Assembly (NCBI GenBank): GCA_947497985.1
Contig: CANMIX010000015.1
Coordinates: forward strand, 62,001-126,000
Reading direction: 5' to 3'
Length of the DNA stretch: 64,000 nucleotides
Source of the DNA: an uncultured Paracoccaceae bacterium
Lineage (GTDB): Bacteria; Pseudomonadota; Alphaproteobacteria; Rhodobacterales; Rhodobacteraceae
Positions 35,701-43,942 of the stretch are shown here, in pieces. Below the pieces are notes generated by a model that had not been told where the DNA came from, made no database searches, and saw only the letters and a program-made list of their open reading frames with translations. Every line of letters starts with the position of its first letter. The first letter of the stretch is position 1. The translations under genes and the position numbers were made by a program.

Positions 35701-36721
35701 GGGCAGCCGCCAGATCTCATTTGTTATTGCGGAAAACCCGCCTAAACGGCTTGATAAAGCGCTTTCGCGTGATGTGCCAGAGGAGGCAACGCTTTCGCGC
35801 ACCCGCCTGACCCGCCTGCTGGAGGCGGGCAGCATCCAGGTCAACGGCGCTGTGGCCAGCGATCCCAAGGCACGCGTCGCCGAGGGGGATCAGGTTGAGA
35901 TCACCGTGGAAGAGGCCGATGAGAGCCACATCGGCCCCGAGGACATCCCATTGGATGTGGTGTTTGAGGATGACGACCTGATCGTGGTGAACAAACCCGC
36001 GGGCATGGTTGTGCATCCGGCGCCCGGCTCTCCTTCGGGAACATTGGTCAACGCGTTGCTGCATCACTGCGGCGATAACCTGTCCGGTGTGGGCGGGGTC
36101 AAACGTCCCGGCATCGTGCACCGGATCGACAAGGAAACCTCTGGACTGCTGGTGGTCGCCAAGTCCGACGCAGCCCATCAGGGCCTAGCGGCTCAATTCG
36201 AAAAACACACCGTCGAACGCTACTACCGCGCCATTTGTTACGGCGTGCCGGCCAGCACCGATCCCCGTTTGCGAGGCGTGCGTGGTGCAAATTTCGAGCC
36301 TGGCAACATCCTCAAACTGACAACCCATCTGGCACGTCACAAAACGGATCGCCAGCGTCAGGCAGTGCTGTTTCAGGGCGGCCGCCATGCAGTGACCCGT
36401 GTGCGGGTTGTGGAAAGCTTTGGCACGCCTGCAGCGGCGGCGCTTGTAGAATGCTGGCTGGAAACAGGTCGCACCCATCAGATCCGCGTGCATATGGCCC
36501 ACGCCGGTCATGGGCTGGTGGGGGATCCGACCTACGGCGGCAAACGTAAACTCTCGCCCAAGGCGCTGTCGCCTGATGCAATCACCGCTTTGACAGGCTT
36601 TCCACGCCAGGCGCTCCATGCCGCAGTTCTAGGATTTAACCACCCGGTGACCGGCGATGCCCTGCGGTTTGAGGCTCTTTTGCCTGCCGATATGCAGGGT
36701 GTTCTGGACGCGCTGATTTAA
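35699..36721 (+). CDS. RluA family (RluD-like) pseudouridine synthase
   Basis: 340 aa from ATG 35699 (AAAGGG upstream); the longer frame from 35453 reads through the opposite gene. It converts uridine to pseudouridine in 23S rRNA, and RluD-type enzymes act on helix 69. An N-terminal S4 domain (RLDKALSRDV...LTRLLEAGSIQVNG) precedes the catalytic domain with the HRIDKETSGLL motif (catalytic D144), VVNKPAGMVVHP and the ETGRTHQIRVHMAHAGHGLVGDPTYG block. RluD versus RluC/A cannot be decided with certainty. Confidence 0.93.
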   Translation: MGSRQISFVIAENPPKRLDKALSRDVPEEATLSRTRLTRLLEAGSIQVNGAVASDPKARVAEGDQVEITVEEADESHIGPEDIPLDVVFEDDDLIVVNKPAGMVVHPAPGSPSGTLVNALLHHCGDNLSGVGGVKRPGIVHRIDKETSGLLVVAKSDAAHQGLAAQFEKHTVERYYRAICYGVPASTDPRLRGVRGANFEPGNILKLTTHLARHKTDRQRQAVLFQGGRHAVTRVRVVESFGTPAAAALVECWLETGRTHQIRVHMAHAGHGLVGDPTYGGKRKLSPKALSPDAITALTGFPRQALHAAVLGFNHPVTGDALRFEALLPADMQGVLDALI

Positions 36722-36763
36722 TTGACGCCGCGTTATTCTATAACCTTTGAGGATGAGGTGTTT

Positions 36764-36846
36764 CGCCTCGGGCGTTGCCCGAGGCGACCGGCGCCGCGCC
36801 TTCGGCGCGGCGCTTGGCCCAACGCTGAACGTGGTTCGCAGAACCA
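36764..36846. repeat. Three tandem hairpins, REP-like intergenic element
   Basis: Perfect inverted repeats follow each other: CGCCTCGGGC/GCCCGAGGCG (36764-36786, loop GTT), GCGCCGCGCC/GGCGCGGCGC (36791-36813, loop TTC) and TGGTTC/GAACCA (36832-36846, loop GCA). The two 10-bp GC stems are 4 bases apart. This resembles extragenic palindromic elements; other copies were not seen in the window. Confidence 0.6.
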
Positions 36847-37215
36847 TGAATCGGGGGCGGGAGCCGTTGTTGGGGTGGTTTTGTCAAACCAGAGGGTGGA
36901 ACATTTTTCCGAATCTGCCTCCAGAGGACTAGGAAACCGGAATAAAACCCGGCCGAATTCCCCAAGAAATGTTACAAAATCCATAGTTTTTGAAAATACT
37001 TGCATCGAAAACGTATGAAATTTCTTTGGCGGATCTTTCCCGTTTCGCGCTTTGGTGCGGGACACAAGACCCTCTAAACATTGCCAAAACCGGAAGGTTT
37101 GCTCGCGCCGACCTTGGCGTTACCCGAGCCGCGATGTTTCAGCCCTGCACATCACTGTGACGCGCATCACAGACCCTTTCTCAAAAGCGAACTAATCAGT
37201 TTATTAATGACATGT

Positions 37216-37244
37216 CTTGAAGACACGTTTGTACGCACCCATAT
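37216..37244 (+). promoter_or_regulatory. Heat-shock (sigma-32 type) promoter of rpoH
   Basis: CTTG (37216-37219), 18 bases, then CCCATAT (37238-37244), matching the sigma-32 pattern CTTGAA-n-CCCATnT in motif; 44 bases before the rpoH ATG. A 6-1-6 inverted repeat TGTCTT-G-AAGACA (37214-37226) covers the -35. Confidence 0.6.
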
Positions 37245-37287
37245 GTCTTAATGTTAAGCCCTTAAACATTACGGGAGGGACATCTAA

Positions 37288-38184
37288 ATGGCGAATTATG
37301 CAAATCTACCGGCCCCAACTCCAGAAGGCGGTCTGAACCGTTATCTGCAGGAAATCCGCAAGTTTCCGCTGTTGGAACCCGAAGAAGAATACATGCTGGC
37401 CAAACGTTGGGTCGAAGAGCAAGACTCCAACTCGGCTCATAAAATGGTGACGTCTCACTTGCGCCTCGCGGCGAAAATCGCGATGGGCTATCGCGGCTAT
37501 GGCTTGCCCCAGGCTGAGGTGATTTCTGAGGCCAATGTGGGTCTGATGCAGGCGGTCAAACGCTTTGATCCGGAAAAAGGCTTCCGCTTGGCGACCTATG
37601 CTATGTGGTGGATCCGCGCCTCGATCCAGGAATACATCCTGCGCTCTTGGTCGCTGGTGAAACTGGGCACAACGTCGGCGCAGAAAAAGCTGTTCTTTAA
37701 CCTGCGCAAAGCCAAAGCCCGCATTGGTGCGCTGGACGAAGGGGACATGCACCCTGATAACGTCGCACGCATCGCCAAAGACCTGGGCGTGACCGAGGAT
37801 GAGGTGATCTCGATGAACCGCCGGATGTCCGGTGGGGATGCATCGCTCAACGCCACGGTTGGGTCTGAGGGCGAAGGCACCATGCAATGGCAGGACTGGT
37901 TGGAAGACGAAGATGCCGACCAGGCAGGCGATTACGAGGCGCGCGATGAGTTGGAAGCACGTCGTGAACTGCTGACCATGGCCATGGATGTGCTGAACGA
38001 TCGCGAAAAAGACATCCTGACCCAGCGCCGTCTGGCAGATCGAGCCAAAACATTGGAAGAGCTGAGCGGCCAATATGAGGTCAGCCGCGAACGCATCCGT
38101 CAAATCGAAGTGCGCGCGTTTGAAAAACTGCAGAAGAAAATGTGCGACCTCGCCAAGGAAAAGGGCATGTTGGCCACCGCCTAA
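37288..38184 (+). CDS. rpoH: Heat-shock sigma factor RpoH (sigma-32)
   Basis: 298 aa. The signatures are region 1.2/2 (NRYLQEIRKFPLLEPEEEYMLAKRW, ISEANVGLMQAVKRFDPEKGFRLATYAMWWIRASIQEYILRSWSLVKLGTT), the RpoH box QKKLFFNLRK and a region 4 helix-turn-helix ([30 protein letters not shown]). It directs transcription of chaperone and protease genes on heat shock. The upstream promoter resembles one read by RpoH itself, so positive autoregulation or a second RpoH is possible. A strong terminator follows. Confidence 0.95.
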   Translation: MANYANLPAPTPEGGLNRYLQEIRKFPLLEPEEEYMLAKRWVEEQDSNSAHKMVTSHLRLAAKIAMGYRGYGLPQAEVISEANVGLMQAVKRFDPEKGFRLATYAMWWIRASIQEYILRSWSLVKLGTTSAQKKLFFNLRKAKARIGALDEGDMHPDNVARIAKDLGVTEDEVISMNRRMSGGDASLNATVGSEGEGTMQWQDWLEDEDADQAGDYEARDELEARRELLTMAMDVLNDREKDILTQRRLADRAKTLEELSGQYEVSRERIRQIEVRAFEKLQKKMCDLAKEKGMLATA

Positions 38185-38236
38185 GCCCTTTGGACTGATC
38201 TCCCCCTGCCTGATGTTTGGTCGTCAGGCGCATGAG

Positions 38237-38268
38237 AACCCCGGCCACCTAGTCGTGCCGGGGTTTTT
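38237..38268 (+). terminator. Rho-independent terminator of rpoH
   Basis: A perfect 9-bp stem AACCCCGGC (38237-38245) / GCCGGGGTT (38257-38265) with an 11-base loop and a T5 run, 53 bases after the rpoH stop. Confidence 0.88.
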
Positions 38269-38276
38269 CATGTCTG

Positions 38277-38606
38277 CTAGGTCCATTCCAGCACAGCGTC
38301 GAACCGCTGCGCGCAGGCAATGTCTACGGCTGTGACGCCGCCGGCGTCATGGGTGGTAAAGCGGATCTCGAAATAGCCCCAGCCCAGGCGCAGATCCGGG
38401 TGATGGCCGGATTGATCGGCCAGGAAGGTCGCTAGATTGGTGAGGTAGACTGGTTTGGCAAAGCCCTTCATCTCCACCCGCCGCATCAGCACATTTTCAC
38501 TCCTATCGAACCGCCATTCAGGCAGGTCGTCCTGCAGGTGGGTGTTGATCTCTTCTTCTGTCAGTCGCGGGGTGTCGGCCCCGCATCGCACAGGTGTCGC
38601 GCTCAT
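38277..38606 (-). CDS. phhB: Pterin-4a-carbinolamine dehydratase (PhhB)
   Basis: 109 aa. Recycles the pterin cofactor made by phenylalanine hydroxylase. The dehydratase signature is ADQSGHHPDLRLGWGYFEIRFTTHDAGGVTAVD with H68, H69 and H86 of the active site. It follows phhA by 17 bases on the same strand, as in other phh operons. Confidence 0.93.
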   Translation of the reverse strand: MSATPVRCGADTPRLTEEEINTHLQDDLPEWRFDRSENVLMRRVEMKGFAKPVYLTNLATFLADQSGHHPDLRLGWGYFEIRFTTHDAGGVTAVDIACAQRFDAVLEWT

Positions 38607-38623
38607 ATTTTAAGTCCTTGAAT

Positions 38624-39412
38624 TCAGGCCACTTTGGGCGGGTATTTGGGCGCATGCAGGCCCAATGCTTGGGCGTGGTGAATGTCGTCCATCAGGTCAC
38701 GCTGGGCGCAGGCAAACAGCTGGTCCGGATCCTCCAGAACGAAATAGACCGGCTGCGGAATGTCGATCCGATAGGGGGTGCGCAGGATGTCGATTACGTC
38801 AAAGGGGCGCATCTCTGGCTCCCCAGATCGGCTCCATTCCAACTCTTCAGGCGAGGAAGCAAGCCCAGAGCCCAAGGCCTTGATCTCGCCGTCTTCGCGC
38901 AACAGGCCGAACTCGACGGTGAACCAATACAGGCGGATCAACCAGCTGTAGTCCTTGGCCTCACAGCGGGTGCCGGTTTCACCAATAGCTTGGGAGAAAT
39001 CTGCAAAACGGGGATCGGTCAACAGGGGCGTATGGCCGAAAATCTCGTGGAATATGTCGGGCTCTTCGATGTAGTCGAAATCCTCGCGTGAGCGGATAAA
39101 ACTGGCGGCGGGAAAACTGCGATTGGCCAGCATCTCAAAAAAGCGACCAAATCCGATCAGCGCAGGCACCGGGTCTACCTGCCAGCCGGTCAGCTTGCGC
39201 AACCGCGCGCTGACCTCGATGCATTGGGGGACGCGGGTCTTGGGCAGGGCGACCTTGTCAAACCCCTCCAAATAGGGGCGCGCCATATGCTGGCGGATCT
39301 GCGGCGCCTGGCGGGCATACAGGTCGGCCCAGACGGCATCATCGTCTCGCGTATAGGGAATACGCCCGTCGGTGTCGGGAACCTTGGCGGCATATGTGGT
39401 GGATTTGGGCAT
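38624..39412 (-). CDS. phhA: Phenylalanine 4-hydroxylase (PhhA)
   Basis: 262 aa, the bacterial single-domain length. It makes tyrosine from phenylalanine using iron, oxygen and tetrahydropterin. The iron ligands are visible as H122 and H127 (DIFHEIFGHTPLL) and E167 (WFTVEFGLL). The start has MPKSTTYAAKVPDTDGRIPYTRDDDAVW, typical of the family. First gene of the phhAB operon; the promoter lies in the 101-base region shared with an Lrp-type regulator. Confidence 0.95.
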   Translation of the reverse strand: MPKSTTYAAKVPDTDGRIPYTRDDDAVWADLYARQAPQIRQHMARPYLEGFDKVALPKTRVPQCIEVSARLRKLTGWQVDPVPALIGFGRFFEMLANRSFPAASFIRSREDFDYIEEPDIFHEIFGHTPLLTDPRFADFSQAIGETGTRCEAKDYSWLIRLYWFTVEFGLLREDGEIKALGSGLASSPEELEWSRSGEPEMRPFDVIDILRTPYRIDIPQPVYFVLEDPDQLFACAQRDLMDDIHHAQALGLHAPKYPPKVA

Positions 39413-39449
39413 CAGCGCCTCCCTCAGCTGTTACTCCGGAGGTTCAGTT

Positions 39450-39476
39450 TTGCGCAAGCCTTGCAAAATAATTTGC
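39450..39476. promoter_or_regulatory. Candidate Lrp-type operator between phhA and the regulator
   Basis: The palindrome TTGCGCAA (39450-39457) is followed by GCAAA-ATAA-TTTGC (39463-39476), a dyad in the divergent promoter region. Both are typical of AT-flanked sites bound by Lrp/AsnC proteins. Confidence 0.5.
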
Positions 39477-39513
39477 CTCTCTTGTGCAATCTGAGCCAAT
39501 GTGAGGTGGAATT

Positions 39514-40008
39514 TTGCGCACAAGCCGGGAGGATTGGAAAATTTCTCTAACTCTGGATGAAGCCGATCATCGGCTGCTGTCGGTGCTGCAAAAAGACGGC
39601 AAAGCCTCGCTGCAAGAGCTGGCCGAGGTCGCGGGCCTGTCGCAATCGCCGTGCTGGCGGCGGATCAAACGGATGGAGGAGGCTGGGCTGATCCGTGGCT
39701 ATGTCGCCCGCCTCGATCCCAAAGGGCTGGGGCTCAATGCGCTGGCCTATGTCTTTGTGACTCTGATGGATCACCACGAAGACACAATCGCGACTTTTGG
39801 AAGGTTGGTCGAGACGCAAGAGAGGATCGTTGAATGTGCCAGCATCACCGGCAGCGCGGATTTTATCCTCAAGGTCGCGGCCAAAGACCCGGAAGATCTG
39901 GAGAGTTTCCTGATGAAAGGGATCCTCTCCTCTGGTTTGGTGCGCGAAAGCCAGACGCATTTCATCCTGCGCCAAACCAAATCGCGCAGCCCTTGGCCGT
40001 TGATCTAA
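39514..40008 (+). CDS. Lrp/AsnC family regulator, probable PhhAB regulator
   Basis: 164 aa from a TTG at 39514, with GAGGTGGA placed well before it. The N-terminal helix-turn-helix (DEADHRLLSVLQKDGKASLQELAEVAGLSQSPCWRRIKRMEEAGLIRGYVARLDPKGLGL) and the C-terminal RAM ligand domain (VFVTLMDHHEDTIATFGRLVETQERIVECASITGSADFILKVAA) are complete. Divergent from phhA with shared control region, so it probably senses phenylalanine or another aromatic and tunes phhAB (inference). Confidence 0.9.
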   Translation: MRTSREDWKISLTLDEADHRLLSVLQKDGKASLQELAEVAGLSQSPCWRRIKRMEEAGLIRGYVARLDPKGLGLNALAYVFVTLMDHHEDTIATFGRLVETQERIVECASITGSADFILKVAAKDPEDLESFLMKGILSSGLVRESQTHFILRQTKSRSPWPLI

Positions 40009-40059
40009 CATACACCAAAAGGGACAGGCGACATGGCTCCCCACGCCGCCCGTTATGTC

Positions 40060-41436
40060 TTACTTCGGCAGAACCGCATTCACCGCCGCAACGGTGCCAG
40101 CAACCACCTGATCGACCTCTTCACGGCTCAGGCAGAAGGGCGGGGCAAAGCCCAGAATGTCCCCTTGGGGCATGGCGCGGGCGATGATCTTGGACTGTTC
40201 CAGCAATTTGGCAGAGATCTGCGGCCCGATCTTATCACCGGCATCAAAGAACGTGCGGCTGTTGCGGTCTTTTACAAATTCGACCGCACACAGCATGCCT
40301 TCACCGCGGATCTCACCCACATGTGGGTGGTCGCCCAAGGCCTCGGCCATTGTGGTGTTCAAATAGGCACCGACCTCACCCGCATTAGACACAAGGTTCA
40401 GTTCATCCAGCAGCTTCAGGTTTGCAACCCCGGCGGCTGCTCCGATGGGATGCGCAGAATAGGTCCAGCCGTGCCCGATGGGGCCGTTCTCATCGGTGCC
40501 CTGTTCCAACACCGCCCAGACCTTGTCCGACACAATAGACCCAGACAATGGCGCATAGGCCGAGGTCAGGCCTTTGGCGATGGTGATAATATCCGGCTCC
40601 ATCCCATAGTGGTCCGAGCCAAACATGGTGCCCAGGCGGCCAAATCCGGTGACCACCTCATCGGCGATCAGTAGAATATCGTGTTTTTTTAGAACCGCTT
40701 GGATGGCCGTCCAATACCCGGCAGGGGGCGGCACAATACCACCGGTGCCCAGCACCGGTTCGCCGATAAAGGCGGCGATACTGTCGGCCCCTTCACGGTC
40801 AATCAGCGCTTCTAGCTCGGCCACGCAATGGGCAACGAATTGGTCTTCGCTTTGGTCCAGATCGGCCCGGCGATAGTAATAGGGCGCTTCGGTGTGGATC
40901 ACCTGTTCTATCGGTAGGTCGAATTTCTTGTGAAATAGCTCCAACCCCGTCAGCGATCCGGTCACCAGACCCGAGCCGTGATAGCCCCGCCAGCGCGAGA
41001 TGATCTTTTTCTTCTCGGGACGGCCCAGAATGTTGTTATAGTACCAGATCAGCTTGACGTTGGTTTCATTGGCATCTGACCCGCCCAGCCCGAAATAGAC
41101 CTTTGACATATTGGCAGGCGCGCGGTCCAGGATCATTTTCGACAGGGTGATCGACGCCTCGGTGCCGTGGCCCACATAAGAATGGTAATAGGCCAGCTCT
41201 TTCGCCTGCGCTCCAATGGCTTCGGCGATTTCCTGACGGCCATAGCCGACGTTAACACAGTAAAGACCCGCAAAGGCATCCAGCAATTTGGTGCCGTCGC
41301 GGTCCTCGATAAATACCCCGGATGCGGTCTTGATCACCCGGTTCGGGCTCTCACCGCGCGCATGCTGTGCCAGATGGGTCGACGGGTGAAAAAAGTTGTC
41401 GCGGTCCCATTGGTCAAGCTGATCGTTTTTGAGCAT
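40060..41436 (-). CDS. Class III aminotransferase (omega-amino or diamino substrate)
   Basis: 458 aa from the Met at 41436; a TTG 11 codons upstream is possible but less likely. PLP enzyme of the aspartate aminotransferase family class III: GGSDANETNVKLIWYYNN, RGYHGSGLVTGSLTG, IAFIGEPV-type segment (FIGEPVLGTGGIVPPP), LIADEVVTGFGRLG and the lysine in IITIAKGLTSAYAPLSG. The substrate is unknown, but the divergent M24-ArgE-GntR genes suggest a diamino acid such as 2,4-diaminobutyrate (inference). A GntR-type half site lies 35 bases upstream of its start. Confidence 0.9.
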   Translation of the reverse strand: MLKNDQLDQWDRDNFFHPSTHLAQHARGESPNRVIKTASGVFIEDRDGTKLLDAFAGLYCVNVGYGRQEIAEAIGAQAKELAYYHSYVGHGTEASITLSKMILDRAPANMSKVYFGLGGSDANETNVKLIWYYNNILGRPEKKKIISRWRGYHGSGLVTGSLTGLELFHKKFDLPIEQVIHTEAPYYYRRADLDQSEDQFVAHCVAELEALIDREGADSIAAFIGEPVLGTGGIVPPPAGYWTAIQAVLKKHDILLIADEVVTGFGRLGTMFGSDHYGMEPDIITIAKGLTSAYAPLSGSIVSDKVWAVLEQGTDENGPIGHGWTYSAHPIGAAAGVANLKLLDELNLVSNAGEVGAYLNTTMAEALGDHPHVGEIRGEGMLCAVEFVKDRNSRTFFDAGDKIGPQISAKLLEQSKIIARAMPQGDILGFAPPFCLSREEVDQVVAGTVAAVNAVLPK

Positions 41437-41470
41437 TCTGAATATCCATTCCGGTTCGAATTTGATCAAT

Positions 41471-41480
41471 TTGTGTACAA
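41471..41480 (-). promoter_or_regulatory. GntR-like operator, aminotransferase side
   Basis: TTGTGTACAA has a TTGT/ACAA dyad around a GT centre, the pattern of FCD-type GntR sites. It lies 35 bases before the aminotransferase ATG and is matched in inverted form at 41556. Confidence 0.6.
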
Positions 41481-41555
41481 CGTTGGCGTCATGGTCGAAT
41501 TCGTCAAGGTTTGCGTCGGTTTTCTTTGGTCATTTCCGGTCGAATTCCGCTGAGA

Positions 41556-41564
41556 TGTACACAA
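41556..41564 (+). promoter_or_regulatory. GntR-like operator, M24 hydrolase side
   Basis: TGTACACAA is the exact reverse complement of TTGTGTACA in the site at 41471-41479. It lies 31 bases before the M24 gene start, so each divergent gene has one copy at nearly the same distance. Confidence 0.6.
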
Positions 41565-41594
41565 TTGCCCGATAAACAATTCAAGGCGCACGCC

Positions 41595-42779
41595 ATGCCC
41601 GCAGGAACTGCCCCTTTCTCACAGGCGGAATATGACCGCCGTATTGCATTGACCCGCACCGCCATGCAGGCGGCCGGTCTTGACCTGATTTTCATCACCG
41701 ACCCTTCGAACCAGGCCTGGTTGACCGGTTACGACGGTTGGTCCTTCTACGTGCACCAAGGGGTGCTGCTGGGCCTTGAGGGATCACCGATCTGGTGGGG
41801 GCGGCAGATGGATGCGGTGGGGGCAGGACGCACCTGTTGGATGGAGCTGGACCGCATTCACGGCTACGGCGACCATTACGTGCAATCCACTGAACGCCAT
41901 CCGATGCAGGATCTGGCGCGCCACATCCACGCCATGGGTTTCCCGCGCGCCCGGATCGGGGTGGAGATGGAGAATTACTATTACTCTGCCAAGGCCCATG
42001 CGGTTTTGACGCATGAGCTGCCTGATGCTGAATTGCGGGATGCCACCGCGCTGGTGAACTGGCAACGTCTGGTCAAGTCGGAGGAGGAGCTTGGCTTTAT
42101 CCGCAAGGCTGCGCAGATCTCGGACAAGGTCATGGCCACCGCAATCGACCGTGCAGCTCCCGGCGTGCCCAAGAATGAACTGGTGGCCGATATCATGCAT
42201 GCAGGCCTTACCGGCGTCGACGGCGCATGGGGGGATTATCCGGCCATTGTGCCACTGACCCCATCGGGGCTGGATGCCACAGCGGCGCATCTGACCTGGA
42301 ACGGTGATCCGATGCGAAGCAATGAGGCGACGTTTTTTGAGCTGTCCGGCTGCTATCGCCGCTATCATGCGCCCCTGTGTCGAACCATCTATCTGGGCAC
42401 GCCGCCAGATGCGGTGCGCACCGCCGAAGAAGCCCAGTTGGAAGGGATCGAGGCCGGGCTGCAAGCGGCCCGTGCGGGCAATCGCACCTGCGATATCGCC
42501 AATGCCTTTATGGCGGTGCTCGACAAACACGGTATCCAACGCGAGGGGCGGATGGGCTATCCCATCGGCCTCAGCTACCCGCCCGACTGGGGGGAGCGCA
42601 CGGCCTCTATTCGCAGTGAGGATCAGACGGTTCTACAGCCGGGCATGGTCTTCCATTTCATGCCGGCTTTATGGATGGACACCTGGGGGTTAGAAACAAC
42701 AGAGACGATCCTGATCACCAAGGACAGCGCCGCAGAACCGCTTTGCACGACCGAGCGCAAACTTTTTGTGAAAGACTAA
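41595..42779 (+). CDS. M24-fold hydrolase, creatinase/ectoine hydrolase-like
   Basis: 394 aa from ATG 41595 (AAGG upstream). The creatinase-type N-domain (DPSNQAWLTGYDGWSFYVHQGVLLG) precedes the pita-bread domain (VKSEEELGFIRKAAQISDKVM...). The residues that bind metal in aminopeptidases are replaced: FFELSGCYRRYHAPLCRT stands where peptidases have DxG...sDitRT. This is how creatinase and the ectoine hydrolase DoeA/EutD read, and the FELSGCYRRYH...CRT block in particular recalls DoeA, which opens ectoine to N-acetyl-2,4-diaminobutyrate. A proline peptidase role is unlikely. Two bases separate it from the deacetylase gene. Confidence 0.82.
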   Translation: MPAGTAPFSQAEYDRRIALTRTAMQAAGLDLIFITDPSNQAWLTGYDGWSFYVHQGVLLGLEGSPIWWGRQMDAVGAGRTCWMELDRIHGYGDHYVQSTERHPMQDLARHIHAMGFPRARIGVEMENYYYSAKAHAVLTHELPDAELRDATALVNWQRLVKSEEELGFIRKAAQISDKVMATAIDRAAPGVPKNELVADIMHAGLTGVDGAWGDYPAIVPLTPSGLDATAAHLTWNGDPMRSNEATFFELSGCYRRYHAPLCRTIYLGTPPDAVRTAEEAQLEGIEAGLQAARAGNRTCDIANAFMAVLDKHGIQREGRMGYPIGLSYPPDWGERTASIRSEDQTVLQPGMVFHFMPALWMDTWGLETTETILITKDSAAEPLCTTERKLFVKD

Positions 42780-42781
42780 AT

Positions 42782-43942
42782 ATGGATAGATTAACCCGCG
42801 CCAAGGACATTCTGGCGGATCTCATCGCCTTTCCCACCGTATCCTCTGACAGCAATCTGGATTTAATGGCCTATGTCGCCACGCTGCTAGAAGACGCCGG
42901 CGCGCGGGTTGATTTGTCGCCTTCTCCCTGCGGGACCAAGGCGAATCTGTTTGCCACCATCGGTCCCGATGTCGGGGGCGGCATCCTGTTGTCCGGTCAC
43001 AGCGATGTGGTGCCGGTCACCGATCAGAATTGGTCCAGCGATCCGTTTCAAATGGTTGAGCGCGACGGCAAACTGTTCGGACGCGGAGCCTGCGATATGA
43101 AAGGGTTCCTAGCCGCAGTGCTTGCAATGGCGCCTGTTCTGGCGCCGCAGGTTCGTGACCGCCCGCTGCACTTCGCCATTACCTATGACGAGGAAGTCGG
43201 CTGTCTCGGCGCGCAACATCTGGTGAACCGTTTGCAGAAACAGGGTGTGTCACCCGGAGTTGCCATCATTGGCGAACCCACATTGATGCGCATGATCGAA
43301 GGCCACAAAGGGTGCCACGAATATACGACGCGCTTCACTGGCCTGCCGGGGCACAGCTCGCAACCGGACAAGGGGGTGAACGCGGTGGAATACGCGGCGC
43401 GCTATATGAACCACTTGTTGCATATCAAAGAGCATCTGCGGGGCATGGCACCTGCGGGCAGCAAATTCGACCCGCCCTGGCCGACGCTTAACATTGGCGA
43501 AATCACGGGTGGGGTGGCCCATAATGTAATCGCCCCCACGGCTGAGGTTGCCTGGGAAATGCGCCCCGTTCACCCGGCGGATGTGGAATTTGTTCTGAAC
43601 AGCCTGTCGCAGTTCTGCGCGCAAGAACTGTTACCATCGATGCAAGAGGTCTTTCCTGACGCAATGATCGAGACTGAAGTGATCGGAGAGGCGGCGGCGC
43701 TGGTGCCCACAGCCGACAATGCGGCGCGCGAACTTGTTGCCAGCCTGACGGGGCAGAACTCTGCAAGCCTTGTGTCCTTTGGGACTGAGGCCGGGATCTT
43801 TCAGGCGCTGGGCACCCATGCGGTGGTCTGCGGTCCGGGCTCGATCGCGCAGGCGCATAAGGCGGATGAATTCTTGGAGGTGGATCAATTGGCGCAATGT
43901 CTGGCCATGCTCGACGGGCTTGGAGCGCGGTTGCGTGACTAG
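42782..43942 (+). CDS. argE: ArgE-type N-acyl amino acid deacetylase (M20)
   Basis: 386 aa from ATG 42782. M20 metallopeptidase fold with the metal motifs LLSGHSDVVPV (H, D), GRGACDMKGFLA (D), ITYDEEVGCLGA (the catalytic Glu pair) and IGEPT, and the dimer domain start GLPGHSSQPDKGVNAV. N-acetylornithine deacetylase is the standard annotation. Placement after a creatinase/ectoine-hydrolase-like gene and before a GntR gene suggests a catabolic deacetylase for another N-acetyl diamino acid, not arginine synthesis (inference). Confidence 0.88.
   Translation: MDRLTRAKDILADLIAFPTVSSDSNLDLMAYVATLLEDAGARVDLSPSPCGTKANLFATIGPDVGGGILLSGHSDVVPVTDQNWSSDPFQMVERDGKLFGRGACDMKGFLAAVLAMAPVLAPQVRDRPLHFAITYDEEVGCLGAQHLVNRLQKQGVSPGVAIIGEPTLMRMIEGHKGCHEYTTRFTGLPGHSSQPDKGVNAVEYAARYMNHLLHIKEHLRGMAPAGSKFDPPWPTLNIGEITGGVAHNVIAPTAEVAWEMRPVHPADVEFVLNSLSQFCAQELLPSMQEVFPDAMIETEVIGEAAALVPTADNAARELVASLTGQNSASLVSFGTEAGIFQALGTHAVVCGPGSIAQAHKADEFLEVDQLAQCLAMLDGLGARLRD

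Larger units (their letters stand above)
36722..37287. other. Long gene-free stretch with hairpin element and rpoH promoter
   Basis: 566 bases. The left third has three tandem hairpins (36764-36846). The middle has only short overlapping ORFs without ribosome sites. The right end holds the rpoH promoter (37216-37244) and a GGGAGGGA ribosome site. The hairpins have no T run and are not typical terminators. Confidence 0.55.

Noticed and set aside
34013-36721. Genomic island integrated at tRNA-His
   Set aside because: No integrase, no direct repeat of the tRNA 3' end was noticed, and composition appears ordinary.
36738-37065. Minus-strand frames across the tandem hairpins
   Set aside because: The codons simply read through palindromic repeats; no ribosome site and basic, repeat-derived composition.
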